A stretch of DNA of 64,000 bases from Lamellibrachia columna. Taxonomy: Eukaryota > Annelida > Polychaeta > Sabellida > Siboglinidae. The notes under the pieces were generated by a model that saw nothing but the letters and a program-made list of their open reading frames with translations, was not told the origin of the DNA and made no database searches. The stretch spans positions 53,281,374 through 53,345,373 of the forward strand of contig OY759270.1 of the NCBI GenBank assembly GCA_963662155.1, written 5' to 3'. Made by a program: the position numbers and the translations under genes. Below, piece after piece: positions 1 to 12,051 of the stretch (its first letter is position 1; each line of letters opens with the position of its first letter).

Positions 1-900
1 ACGTGACCACCAAAAATTATAAAACTTTTTACCTGTCGCTGTCATCGTCCCATTGACGTGCCGGTCGAGTTTTGTCAAAATTGTACATTTCTAGCTCTTG
101 AAAAATGCCTGTATGCGCGACACCCGTCGATGTTTACCAGTATTGGCACGAATTACGGCGCACGCGAGTCTACTGGCCAAACAATCCCAAATATACTTCC
201 GCCTGTTAAAATCATCTAAACATCCAATATTTCATTATCAACAGCTTCTACCAGCAAACCTGGCAATATCCCTGCTCAAAGGCACATATTATATCAAGTC
301 ATATGAATGTTTAAAAACTTCTTACATCCAAACTTACTATGCACTACATTTGTCTGTACCACACCAGGAAGTCTAACTGAGGCATGACCTCCATAACTCT
401 ACAGACTAATGAGGTAAAACCACAGTGCAAAATTGCATTGGTGGCCATGTTAACGTTTTGTCTGATTATAAGAAAACTTGACCATACAAATTATTAAAAA
501 AATCACAGCAACTGCCATCATCTCATTGACCTGCTGACCAAGTTTCGTCTAAATCACATACCTTCAGCTCTTGTAAAACGCCCCACACGTGCGATGCCCG
601 TCAACGTTTACAAAACTATCCATGTATTCATGCGACCACGTGGCCCATGGCTGAAAAATTCCCATAAATCCCTCCGCCTGTTAACCTCTCAAAAGTGCTC
701 TATTTCACAGATAATAGCTTCTACAAACAAACCTGTTAATTTGCCTGCTCAGTTGCGCTTATGTCACATCATATAAATTGCTTAATTTCACATATCACAA
801 TTTAATGCGCCTAACATTCGTAGAAACAATCAACAGGAAAGTCAACTGTGGCCTGACCCCTAATACAATATGGTGTAAAAGCGACGAAACACACGCATAC
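1..900. repeat. Two diverged direct copies of a 470-bp repeat
   Basis: The blocks near 31-400 and 507-870 align in order: cattgac, ctagctcttg / cagctcttg, gcgacaccc / gcgatgccc, aactgaggc / aactgtggc. Period about 470. No coding content is recognised. Confidence 0.65.
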
Positions 901-1480
901 TTTACCAGCTGCTCTGCATTGCGCAAACCCCGTTACTACATCGAAACCTCGTAGGCCTTCCATCCATCGCTGTGGGCATACATTTTCGTAGGTTTTTTGC
1001 ATAATACTTAATTCATTAGTTGCTCAATAATATCCCTTTACACTGCGTTTGCGTGTTTGCATCGGTAGCGCAGGTGTGAGATTGAAACTAAGTGGATGGA
1101 CACTTAAATTGCGCGATGCTCAAGATATCCGTCTATGGGGGATGGACCACTAGCCTCCGGGACCAGCGGCCATCGAGACTGAGACAATTACGCTGCACCT
1201 GCGTCCAATTCGTCCAGTGCTTACCAGACTCGAACAACACAAAACGTACAGCGAAGCGGTGATTAAACATTCCTAAATACCTTCCGGTTTTTGAGCAGCT
1301 CAAAACGCTAACTGCGGCTAAATACCCGTCTTGCCTTACTGCGCCGCTAATGTGAAATTAATTAAAATAAAACGTTTCTTTGAAGATAACTGTCATCATG
1401 GAATAGTAAATGCTGCAGTTGGCGACTTTATCCATCGCGTTGCCCTCGACAATCGCCCTTCGATCTCATCTTCCTCTTCT
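901..1480. other. No gene seen
   Basis: Unassigned sequence with slightly raised GC. Nothing supportable beyond short chance ORFs. Confidence 0.6.
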
Positions 1481-1484
1481 TTCT

Positions 1485-2310
1485 CGCTTTCTCGTCCTAC
1501 GCATCGCATTTGTCTTTCTCGTCCTACTCATCGCATTTGTATTTCTCGTCCCACTCATCGCATTTGTCTTTCTTGTCCTACTCATCACATTTGTCTTTCT
1601 CGTCCTACGCATCGCATTTGTCTTTCTCGTCCTACTCATCGCATTTGTATTTCTCGTCCCACTCATCGCATTTGTCTTTCTTGTCCTACTCATCACATTT
1701 GTCTTTCTCGTCCTACTCATCGCATTTGTATTTCTCGTCCCATTCATCGCATTTGTCTTTCTCGTCCTACTCATCGCATTTGTATTTCTCGTCCCACTCA
1801 TCGCATTTGTCTTTCTTGTCCTACTCATCACATTTGTCTTTCTCGTCCTACTCATCGCATTTGTCTTTCTCGTCGTTTCCATCGGATTTGTCTGTATCAT
1901 CGTACTTATCACCCTTGTCTTTCTCGTCCTACTCATCACCCTTGTCTTTCTCGTCCTACTCATCGCCCTTGTCTTTCTCGTCCTACTCATCACCCTTGTC
2001 TTTCTCGTCCTACTCATCACCCTTGTCTTTCTCGTCCTACTCATCACACTTGTCTTTCTCGTCGTACTCATCACCCTTGTCTTTCTCGTCGTACTTATCA
2101 CCCTTGTCTTTCTCGTCGTACTCATCACCCTTGTCTTTCTCGTCCTACTCATCACCCTTGTCTTTATCGTCGTACTCATCACCCTTGTCTTTCTCGTCCT
2201 ACTCATCACCCTTGTCTTTATCGTCGTACTCATCACCCTTGTCTTTCTCGTCGTACTCATCGCCCTTGTCCTTCTCGTCGTTTTTATCACCCTTGTCTTT
2301 CTCGGCATTG
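1485..2310. repeat. 27-bp minisatellite, about 30 copies
   Basis: Unit TCTTTCTCGTCCTACTCATC plus gcatttg in the left half, changing at about 1890 to a version ending acccttg. Purine/pyrimidine strand bias is strong. Long ORFs in several frames come from the stop-free unit with length divisible by 3. Confidence 0.95.
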
Positions 2311-2712
2311 AGGGTGTCACCACTGTGTCAACCGCTTGCACTCAGCACGTGTCGGTCGATCGGTGCAACAACATCCCCTAGCGGCCGCGCGTGTAGTCTG
2401 ACATTTGAGAAAAACAAAGACCGGTTCAACTCGGTCAGTCACATTAAAAATGTATCGCTACTTCTTGGAATTCGGCGCTACGACCGCGCTCACTTCTCCA
2501 GCAAATTAACGACAGACTGTCACTTAGACGGACGACGAGAATGTTTTTGTCGATGTCGCGGTTACGGCGGTGACTGCGGGCAAGAAACGTACTGCACACT
2601 TCACAATTAAGTGACGGCGAACAATAACAAAAACCACGAAAGAACTGCGAAGGGTGAACAGAAAAGGCGTTAGCTGCAATTCACCTTTGATGGTGATATA
2701 TAAACGCACGAA

Positions 2713-2716
2713 CGAA

Positions 2717-2776
<60 letters not shown>

Positions 2777-2777
2777 C
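2713..2777. repeat. (ACGC)n microsatellite
   Basis: About 16 units of ACGC. Confidence 0.95.
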
Positions 2778-3049
2778 ATACGCACGCGCGCGCGGTAACA
2801 TCAAATGTGCATATTTTGAGGGATAGTCACCGATCTAGTTGATGTTGACAAAAACTCTAAAGCCCGCCACACACGTACCGACTTGTAGTTGCCAACCGTT
2901 AGTCTAGTTTAACTACCCATCGGCCGACCGTCGGTCGACCGATTTTTCAGATGGCAGATGTCCACAAAATGTTTTGCCAACTGTTGTTGGAGAACACACA
3001 CATACCGACTACATTTGAGTTGCCAACTGAAAAAGTAGTCGCCAACATG

Positions 3050-3715
3050 TTGGCAACTTAAGATAGTCCAGCAGATAGATGCAGATAAATGGCGGAATTG
3101 TGCACTTTTTGATGAAAGCAAGACACTTCGCACATGTATTCTATATACCAAGGAAACCATTTTGAAGATTGGAGGCACTCCATATTTTGCTGCATTTTGA
3201 AATGGCAGCCATTTTTTTTAAATGGCCGGCAAATTCAATTTTACCATATCCTAATAATTGCGACACGTAGAGCCATAATTTTGATGTCCATGAATAGGTT
3301 TTAGGGGTCAAAGATAATTTGCATGTATTTTTTTTTACATTTGTGGGCATTTGACCTTCGCCGACATTCATATAACCGCCATTTTTAAAGATGGTGATCG
3401 TTAAAGCCTATTATTCAATATCTTAAGAACTCATAACCTAGAGCCACAAAGTTGATGTCAAAATATAGGTTTTTTTATGCGACGATTTCAAATATATTAA
3501 TTTTGACCTTCATTGACATTCAGATATCCGCCATTTTGAAATATGGCGCCCGACAAAGCATGTTATCCGCATATCTTAAGAACTACATCACCTAGAGTCA
3601 TGCAACTGATATGAAAATATAGGTTTTTGGATGCGACGATTTCAAATATGTTACTTTTTATCTTCTCCGACATTCATATTCGCCATTTTCTCCATACCAT
3701 ATATGGCCACAATAA
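3050..3715 (+). repeat. Left inverted arm, about 3-4 modules
   Basis: Modules of about 130-150 bp (3210, 3370, 3540, 3680), each with an atggc/cgccat core, a cttaagaac-like segment and a tataggttttt segment. Inverted counterparts are in the right arm. Confidence 0.75.
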
Positions 3716-5279
3716 AGATTCTCCAGTATGAAACCACGAACAAAGTCACTCTTGTTCATGGTTTGTGTGCGCATGTTATATGGTGAAATCATATGTGAAA
3801 ATACCCCCAATAGGTAATCACTGCCCCTGGAGGTAAAACCACCCCGTCTATATAGAGCAAACCATTAATCCCGAGTTGGCGTTGTGTTATGGAAGATGTT
3901 GCCTGCCAGTGACAGCCACCTAGCGAACACCCGACGAACTCACTCCAAGACGCTGTCGAATCAAGGTACATAATTTCACTTGAATGTTTTGTCTACCGTG
4001 TTTTGTCTACCGTGCAGTGTAATACTAATGTGGATGGTGGTTGGACCTGAAATGGCCCGGGTTGTCAACGAGTGTCTCCGTGGGTTGGAAAAGACAGAAG
4101 TTGCAACTCAACCCAGTCACCACGAGGACAAGCCAGTCACCACGAGGACAACCCAGTCACCACGAGGACAAGCCAGGTACAACAATAATGTGTGGTCTTA
4201 TATAGCGCCGTTTGCTGCCTAGTGAAAGTGCTCATTACTCCATTATCTTATCACAGCAAGTTGTTTTGGCTTGTATTACAAAGAGTGTATGTGGGTGAAT
4301 GGCCACGGAAAATGAGACCCTTGCTTGTGAACATCCTGTGTGTGCACATGCTATCCAATTAAGACATACACCTGTTCTAGCTTCATCTATCCGTTCTTGT
4401 GTCTTAGCGACTGTTTATTACAGTGGTTCTTACCAGAATCTTGTCTGTGTTTCTTTAGGCGCAGGCGGCTTTCATCAAAGATGTGAAGTCTCTGATCACG
4501 ACTATGAAGGAGACGGGCAACCCTTTCTGGGATACCAGTGGAGATCTCCTAGTTCTTGACACACGTGTGGTCGCAGAGGCAACAGTTGTTGACACTTGGA
4601 GAAAACCAACGCAAGGAGTTCTTTAAGAAACGTCTGGTGGACCGCACAAACACGGTCAACGAAACAATCCCAAAGAACAACCTGCGTCTCTTCAGTCGAC
4701 ATCTTGAGAAACGAAAATCACCTGCACAACAACAGTTGTTGTTCTTAAAACATGACCGCAACTTGTTTTCGACATTGTACATCGCCTGCCAAGTACGCGA
4801 CGATGATCTCGATGATTTGTTTCCAACATGAGAATTATTCATTTCCCCTGTCACTGTCAGACTACGACAACATGAGGCTCGGTACAAACACTGACCTGCT
4901 TCAGTGCCTGGAATACCTGGTGCCGCACAGTGGCAGTGCCTGCTCGCAGAGGGAAGCTAACATGATCATCATTGTTGGCGCAGCTCTTATTAATATATCT
5001 AAGACTGCTATGTCTGAGACGTTCGATGACTATGCATGGAACACACCAGGAGACAGTTGGTCGGTTCTGTTTGTCGTGTTGACATCGTGTTTGATGTGTA
5101 CAGACCTGACAGCCTCAAGACCTCCAGACGGAGAGAAGGAGGGAACGGGACAGGGAGACGGGTTGAGGGTCGAAGGAAGTTACCTGCAAACTGACCAGAG
5201 TTCTTGCGAGAGAAAGACAACAAGACAGGAATATTTAACCTGCTAAGTGAACGAGTGACTGCCGAAACATTTCCTGGCT

Positions 5280-5455
5280 AGGTGGTGATCACACATGGAC
5301 ACGAGGTGATCACACATGGACACGAGATGATCACGCATGGACACGAGGTGACCACACATGGACACGAGGTGATCACACATGTACACGAGATGATCACACA
5401 TGGACACGAGGTGATCACACATGGACACGAGGTGATCACACATGGACACGAGGTG
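5280..5455 (+). repeat. 21-bp array encoding THGHEVI
   Basis: Eight copies of a 21-bp unit in the frame of the decayed ORF, amplifying a seven-residue segment before VLCSEATN. Confidence 0.9.
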
Positions 5456-5572
5456 CTGTGCTCAGAGGCAACTAACGTGGAGTGGTTATCACCGTGTACA
5501 CACGAAGAGGCGGATACCAGGACGCTGTTGCATACTGCGGATGGTGTCAAGTAGGGAAGACAGAAGATTGTC

Positions 5573-6010
5573 ATAAGAACTGTTGATACTGACGTTGTCG
5601 TACTAACTGTTGACACTGACGTTGTCGTACTAACTGTTGACACTGACGTTGTCGTACTAACTGTTGATACTGACGTTGTCGTACTAGCTGTTGATACTGA
5701 CGTTGTCGTACTAACTGTTGACACTGACGTTGTCGTACTAACTGTTGATACTGACGTTGTCGTACTAACTGTTGATACTGACGTTGTCGTACTAGCTGTT
5801 GATACTGACGTTGTCGTACTAACTGTTGACACTGACGTTGTCGTACTAACTGTTGATACTGACGTTGTCGTACTAGCTGTTGATACTGACGTTGTCGTAC
5901 TAACTGTTGAAACTGACGTTGTCGTACTAACTGTTGATACTGACGTTGTCGTACTAGCTGTTGACACTGACGTTGTCGTACTAACTGTTGATACTGACGT
6001 TGTCGTACTA
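5573..6010 (+). repeat. 27-bp array encoding TVDTDVVVL
   Basis: About 16 copies of a 27-bp unit (ACTGTTGATACTGACGTTGT plus cgtacta), in frame with the decayed ORF. Each copy repeats the acidic DTD motif that normally occurs once. Confidence 0.93.
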
Positions 6011-6689
6011 GCTGTCAGCTTTGCTCGCAGACTTGGCTGTGAAAGTCTTGTTGTAGCGATTGGTACAGGGAAATCATTCCGATATATCAATGCAACTGCT
6101 ACTGCACACGTGCTTGGTGTTGACAGGTGCAAAGCACTGCCTGTCTTCCATGCACTGACCGGGTGTGATACCACATCGTGTTTCGCTGGAAGAGGCAAAC
6201 CTCGGCGGCTATCCTGAGAGAAGTTCTACCAACCATCGAGGGGTACGTTGTTGTACTATACGACTGGGGCAGTTCTGAGGACGATGTGAACCGCGCCAGA
6301 CAGGTCCTCTTCAGGCAGAAAGGAAGGGAGATCGAGAAGATTCAACCAACGCAGGATGCCCTCATGCAACACCTGCTCCCAGTATGCTACCAGGCTAGGG
6401 CCAGGCACCGCTGAAAGCACCACACCTGCCCAGTCCAGTAGATTTCGGCTGGACTCGAAAGGGGGACGTGCCTGAATGAGAAGTGCAGTGGATAACACTT
6501 CCACCTGCAAGTACAGCTTGCCGTGGATCATCAAGTGTGGCTGCACGAAAGGCTGCAGAGGACAGTGTCGGTGTTTAAAAGCCAACCTGTGTTGCACAAT
6601 GCTGTGCAAATGCGGTGGATGTCAGCGGGATGTGTGAACTGTTTGGGAATCCTTGGTATGGATTTAGGGCGTAGGCATCACTATAACGT

Positions 6690-7400
6690 AATTAAGCTAA
6701 AGTTTGAAGTAACTTTGCCCGTTTTAAAGAATATCTAAGTAACACCTTTAAAATTGTCGCACCTGATAACCTATATTTTGACATCAACTTCAAGGCTCTA
6801 GGATATGTAGATCTTAAGACATGGGGATAACAGGCTTTGTTGAGCACCATCTTTCAAAATGGCGTATATCTGAAAGTCAACGAAGGTCAAAAGTAATATA
6901 TTTGAAATCATCGCATCTAAAAAAACCTATACTGTGACATCAACTCTGTGGCTCTAGGTTATGTCGTTCTTAAGATATGTGAATAATAGGCTTTGACGGG
7001 CGCTAATCTTTAAAAGTGGTGGGTATATAAATGAAGGGCAAACGTAACACTTTTGAAATCGCTATCCACCAATCTATACAAAACCATAAACATTATGACT
7101 CTACGTGACGTAGTTGTTAAGATATCGGGACATTTGTATTGACGACCGCCATCTTTAAAAATGGCGGATATGAATATCAGAGAAGTTCAAAAGTAAAACA
7201 ATTGGAATTTTTGATCCATAAAACCTATATTTAGACACAAAAATTATAGCTCTAGGTAACGCAGTTATTTAGATATGGGGAAAATGAATGCTGCGAAAAA
7301 TTTTCGTAATTTCTGAGCGCAGCAAAATCTGGAATGCCTCCAATCTTTAAATCGGTTCCTTTGGTATGTAGAATAGATGAGCCAAGTGTCTTGCTTTTAT
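6690..7400 (-). repeat. Right inverted arm, about 4 modules
   Basis: Reverse-complement relatives of the left-arm modules (aaaacctatat, tggctctagg, ttcttaagata, aaaatggcg), ending with gcctccaatctt, which mirrors the left arm near 3165. Confidence 0.75.
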
Positions 7401-7499
7401 CAAAAAGTGCACAATCTTTCCACCTATCCGCTGGACTAAGAAGTGTAAGACGGGCTTTACGCGTTCCACCGTCTGTGTAGGCATAGTGTTGCCACACTA

Positions 7500-8050
7500 T
7501 GCGGCATCTCGGTAAACTGAGTGCCTGTAATGTCGACAGTGGCGTCATCTACTGCATTGTTTCACACTATTTAACAAGATTGCCATTAGCCTCGATTATC
7601 CAGGCTCCGAGCTGTGGCGCCACCGTTTGTCGCACACGTCATCGCCTGGATACACTGTGTACTTTTCATTGTGACGGAAATTATGTATGCACCCACATTC
7701 TGGGCGCATACATAATTAGCTAACTACGATGTCATCCGGGCATTTGGCTAATTCATAAAATAAGAGTACATTTTAATCAGTTGATACGATGCAATTCGAA
7801 CTAACTCTAAATTTTAATTATATTGATACAACTGTCAGACTGAAAATTTAAATCAGGCAAACATTTTAGTGTAGCATCTCGATAATGACGCTTATTGGCT
7901 GCTGGTGAGCGGGAACACCTACACAAAATGAAGTAGTGACGGTGGGAAACAACGATTCCACTAGGCAAAGTCAATCGCCCTACAATGTTTTTCTATCTGG
8001 CTGTTGCTACCAGAGACGAAGAGTGGGGCGAATTTTTTTGCCTACGATTC
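7500..8050. other. No gene seen
   Basis: AT-rich spacer between two mobile elements. No ORF or motif I can support. Confidence 0.6.
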
Positions 8051-8051
8051 C

Positions 8052-11000
8052 ACGCCTTACCTTACCTACCTTACCTTAAGATGGTTCTGATCGCAGGATT
8101 CTTGTGACTCCTCAATGATCAGATCTTCTTCGTCTATTACTAATTTAAGAATTCCGGTCCCTGTTTTTAATGGTGCTTCGAAATTATACAGAATTTCCTG
8201 ATTGGACCAGAATTGGTCCAGTCAGTTTTTAAAAGTATTTAAAGATTTTGCTTGAACGACTGTTTCCGGGAGGGAATTCCAAGGTTCATTCACTCTGATG
8301 GGAAAAGCATTTTTTTTAATTTTTTTTTGCTCTTTGAGTAAATAATTTTAGAGTGTGCCCTCTATTTTAAGAGTTTAGGTGAAGATTCAATGTCGTATAG
8401 ATTATGCATAATTTAAAAAAATTCAATCATCGCCTCGTAGAAGTCTATATGATAATGAGGGAAGTTTTAATAATTTTAATCTTTCTATATAAGTTAAGTT
8501 TCTCATCACTGGTAATTCTTTTGTTGCTCTTCTTTGGACGTTTTCTATTGCAATAATGTGTGTTTTGTAAACCATACCGCTATTGCATAGTAAAGATGCG
8601 TTCTTACCATTGTTTTATATAATGGCAAGAACATATCTTTGTCAAGAAATTGAAAAGTTCTACGAATTATTTTTGTCATCTTTATTACTTTGTTTACAAC
8701 TTGGTTAATGTGGTCATCAAAGGATAGCTTTGTGTCTATAATAACCCCTAAGTCGTTTTGTTTTTCAGTTGTGTCGAGTGGACATATGGAGTTGTTAAGT
8801 GTCATAGAATATTTGATTTCTCCAATGTTATTATTTCCAATAGTCGTGTTTACATTTGCTTGAATGAAATTTTAGTAACCATTTGTTGCTCCACTGCTCT
8901 AAGGTATCTAGGTCATCTTGTAAAGTGCCCTGGTCGTTTTTATCAGTAATAGTTCTAAATATCTTGATGTCATCTGCAAATAGAAATGTATCATACATAG
9001 TTAGTTCTGGTTGGTCGTTTATGTATAGTACAAAAAGTAACGGTCCTATAACCGAACCCTGGGGTATCCCAGAAGTTACATTGTGCCATTTCGATTCTTT
9101 ACCATTTACAGCCACCTTTTGTTTTCTGTCTGTAAGAAATGCTTCGATCCAATTTATTAATTCATTACTAATGTTGTAGCTATATAATTTATTTATTAAC
9201 CTCTTAAGCGGTGCCATGTCAAAAGCTTTTTGGAAGTCCACATAAATGACATCTGTGTAATTTCCATTGTTGAGTCCCAAGTTTTCCTTCATATATTCAA
9301 TAATATGGTTTCTAATGATTCTTTCTATGCATTTACATAAAATACTTGTAATGCTTACTGGGCAGTAGTTGCTTGCTAACGACTTGTTTCCTTTTTTATA
9401 AATAGATGAAATTTTCTCTTCTTTCCAATCGTTCAGGATACTAGCTGGTTTTATTGATGTTTCAAATATTGTACGTAATGGGTGCGAGATTGATTTCGAA
9501 AGTTCCAACAGTAGCCTGGCTCCTATCTCATCTGGACCAGGGGATTTATTTATATTTAGACTTTTCAATGCCAATAATATTTTGCTTTCAGTTAATGTTA
9601 ACTCTTCCATCGTTGTACTAGTCTCAACTCTTGGTATAGTTGCTATTTCCCCTGGTTCTTCAGTTACTGTTAACTCTTCCATTGTTGTATTAGTCTCAAC
9701 TCTTGGTATAGTTGCTATTTCCCCTGGTTCTTCAGTTATTGTTAACTCTTCCATCGTTGTATTAGTCTCAACTCTTGGTATAGTTGGTATTTCCCCTGGT
9801 TCTTCAGTTATTGTTAACTCTTCCATCGTTGTATTAGTCTCAACTCTTGGTATAGTTGGTATTTCCCCTGGTTCTTCAGTTATTGTTAACTCTTCCATCG
9901 TTGTATTAGTCTCAACTCTTGGTATAGTTGCTATTTCACCTGGTTCTTCAGTTTCTGTTAACTCTTCCATCATTGTATTAGTCTCAACTCTTGGTATAGT
10001 TGATATTTCCCCTGGTTCTTCAGTTATCGTTAACTCTTCCATTGTTGTATTAGTCTCAACTCTTGGTATAGTTGGTATTTCCCCTGGTTCTTCAGTTGTA
10101 AACACACTAGTGAAGTAGGTTGCAAGAATATTTGCTTTTTCCCCATCAACTGTTGTAGTGTTGGATTTAGGATTTGGTTGGATCTATATTTAATTTACCA
10201 ATTCCTGGTTTGATGGTAGTTTTGGATTTACAATATTGCCAGAAGGCTTTTGGGTTTGATTAGCTAAATTTCTTTCAAACTCCTTTCAAAGTTTTCGTGT
10301 TAAAGCTCTGACTTTTTTTCTAATTTTGCAGTACTCTAAATATTTCTTCCCATCTCTTGTTTCCATATATCTTGTCTATAATTTATTTTTATGCCTAAAA
10401 ATAGATTATATGCCAGCTTTCTGGTTTTGGCATTCAGGGGAAAGTTTCCCTTCCTGTGGTTAGAGATTTCTATTTGTGGTACGTATTTTCTTCCAGTAGT
10501 TTTAATTCTGTCTTTAGGATTTCCCATTGTCTGTTTACATTAGTGTCTGAATCCTTAAATTTGGTTTTCCAATCTATTTTTGAAAACTCAATCCTCATTC
10601 TATCAAAATCTACATTTTTGTAATACTTTCTTCTTTTAGTGTAATTAGTTTGATTGTACACAGAATTTCAAAAGTTAATATACAGTGGTCGCTTCTTCCT
10701 AATGTGTCTTCATCATTTGACAGAATTAAATCTAAAACATTTGGGTTATTTGAGCCTCTGCCTCTGGTTGGGTCTGTCACATGTTGAGACATAAATGCAT
10801 CTCTTAAACATTCTACAAATTTAAAATTTAGGTTGATAGGATTATTAGATTTTGTCGTCCAATTTTTCCAATTTATGTCAGGGAGGTTGAAATCTCCTAC
10901 AGTTATAATGTGTGAGTAATTTAACGGTGATGTTGTTTTAATCATATTTATAAGTTCTTCATTCTTTTCATCTGACCCAGCATCACTTCTGTAAATACAT

Positions 11001-11290
11001 CCAAATAGAAGTTTTCTTTTATTTGTAAGTTTTAATTCTACAAATAGACATTCCTTGAATGATGTGTTCAGATTAACTTTATCTGCTGGTAAGGAATTTT
11101 CAATATATATTATGATTCCTCTCCCTTCTTGGTTTTCAATATTATGGGAAAATATTTTATATACCTCTAGCGAGAGCTGTTCAGTGGTAACTAGACATTT
11201 TGGGTTTTTAGGTTTTACCTCATTTATCACTATTATGTTAGGTTTTATATCTCTGATTCTCAATTCAAATTCTATCCTCTTCTTGGGGAA
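8052..11290 (-). mobile_element. CR1/jockey-type non-LTR retrotransposon
   Basis: Read on the minus strand: an AP-type endonuclease part (10610-11263; INEVKP, GRGIIIYI, TVGDFNLPDINW, NVLDLILSNDE), a linker holding a 72-bp tandem array (9590-10100), then reverse transcriptase (about 8831-9590; SPGPDEI, YCPVSITSILCK, DFQKAFD, GIPQGSVIGPLLF, and FADD, the catalytic aspartates). The C-terminal part (8545-8805; DLGVIIDTKLSFDDHI) is in another frame. It ends in a short (TAAGG)-like tail near 8055-8090. Several frameshifts and stops imply it is dead. The N-terminus of the endonuclease (first catalytic motif) is missing. Confidence 0.88.
9590..10100 (-). repeat. 72-bp in-frame array inside LINE ORF2
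   Basis: Seven copies encoding 24 residues each (TEEPGEIPTIPRVETNTT plus MEELTI). It sits between endonuclease and reverse transcriptase and is open throughout. Confidence 0.95.
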
Positions 11291-11564
11291 TTCACGAAGA
11301 CGAGTGAGAGTCGGATAAGCAAAACTAGATTGCCATCCGAAGCTTCAACTTCAGGCTCCAAGAATGCGACTTTACGAGGAAGCCATTGGCTTATTGACAT
11401 TGAGGACAAACATAAATTATGAAAAAGACATAAATAGTGAGGACCGTGCAGTTTGAGTGCAGACAATGTATATGCATTTTGAATAAAGTACCTATTGTGT
11501 TTGTGTTTGCATGTACACAACATTTTAGGACACGACTGTTTTAGAACAATGACTGTGACTAATG

Positions 11565-12050
11565 ACCTGTAATGTTGTGATTGCAAGACCATTCGTTGAG
11601 TAATTTAAGGACATTAATTCTGACTGCAGGTTTGAATAAGGTTACTGTGATTGTAGGACCATTAGTATGAGTAAGGATACTGTGATTGTAGGACCATTAC
11701 TAATGGTCCTACAACCACAGTATCCATATTCATACTTAATGGCATTAGATTGAGTAAGGATACGGTGATTGTAGGACCATTAGTTTGAGTAAAGATACTG
11801 TGATTGTAGGACCATTAGTTTGAGTAAGGATACTGTGATCATAGGACCATTAGTTTGAGTAAGGGCATTATGTTTGCTGGAACATTAGTTTGAGAAAGGT
11901 CACCGTGTTTGCAAGGCCATTAGTTAGAGTAAGAACACTGTGATTGCAGGACCATTAGCTTAAGTACAGACACTGTGATTGCAGGACATTAGTTTGAGTA
12001 AGGACACTGTATTTGCAGCACCTTTAGAGTGAGGACACTACAGTCAAATG
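11565..12050. repeat. 35-bp degenerate array with one inverted unit
   Basis: About 12 copies of a unit around TGTGATTGTAGGACCATTAG. One unit at about 11702-11740 is in reverse orientation, making a local palindrome. Confidence 0.85.
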
Positions 12051-12051
12051 A

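Larger units (their letters stand above)
4455..6420 (+). pseudogene. Decayed ORF, uncharacterised transposon-like family (TGCDTTS)
   Basis: Frame-hopping translation gives AFIKDVKSLITTMKETGNPF, LLVLDTRVV, NNLRLFSRHLEKRKSPAQQQ, PCTHEEADTRTLLH, TVDTDVVVL, AIGTGKSFRYIN and FHALTGCDTTSCFAGRGK. I recognise this order from multicopy uncharacterised proteins in marine invertebrate genomes. The spaced acidic residues (DTD ... GCD) recall PIN/FEN-like nucleases, which is inference only. Several frameshifts and two internal tandem arrays (5280-5455, 5573-6010) break it, so it is probably inactive. The N-terminal part is probably in 3720-4220. Confidence 0.7.
2865..7500 (+). mobile_element. Putative DNA transposon with long sub-repeated inverted ends
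   Basis: The left arm (about 2865-3715) and right arm (about 6690-7480) are inverted copies. Paired landmarks include ggaggc next to gctgca / gcagcaaaa, tgatgaaag / ctttatca, and repeated modules of about 130-150 bp holding cgccattttgaaa, cttaagaac, cctagagcca and tataggttttt. The interior holds a decayed ORF of an uncharacterised protein family (3720-6420). Exact ends and target duplication are not resolved. Confidence 0.6.

Noticed and set aside
1485..2310. Hydrophobic repeat protein (LLITLVFLV)
   Set aside because: The same 27-bp unit is open in three frames, with no gene structure around it. Best read as a minisatellite.
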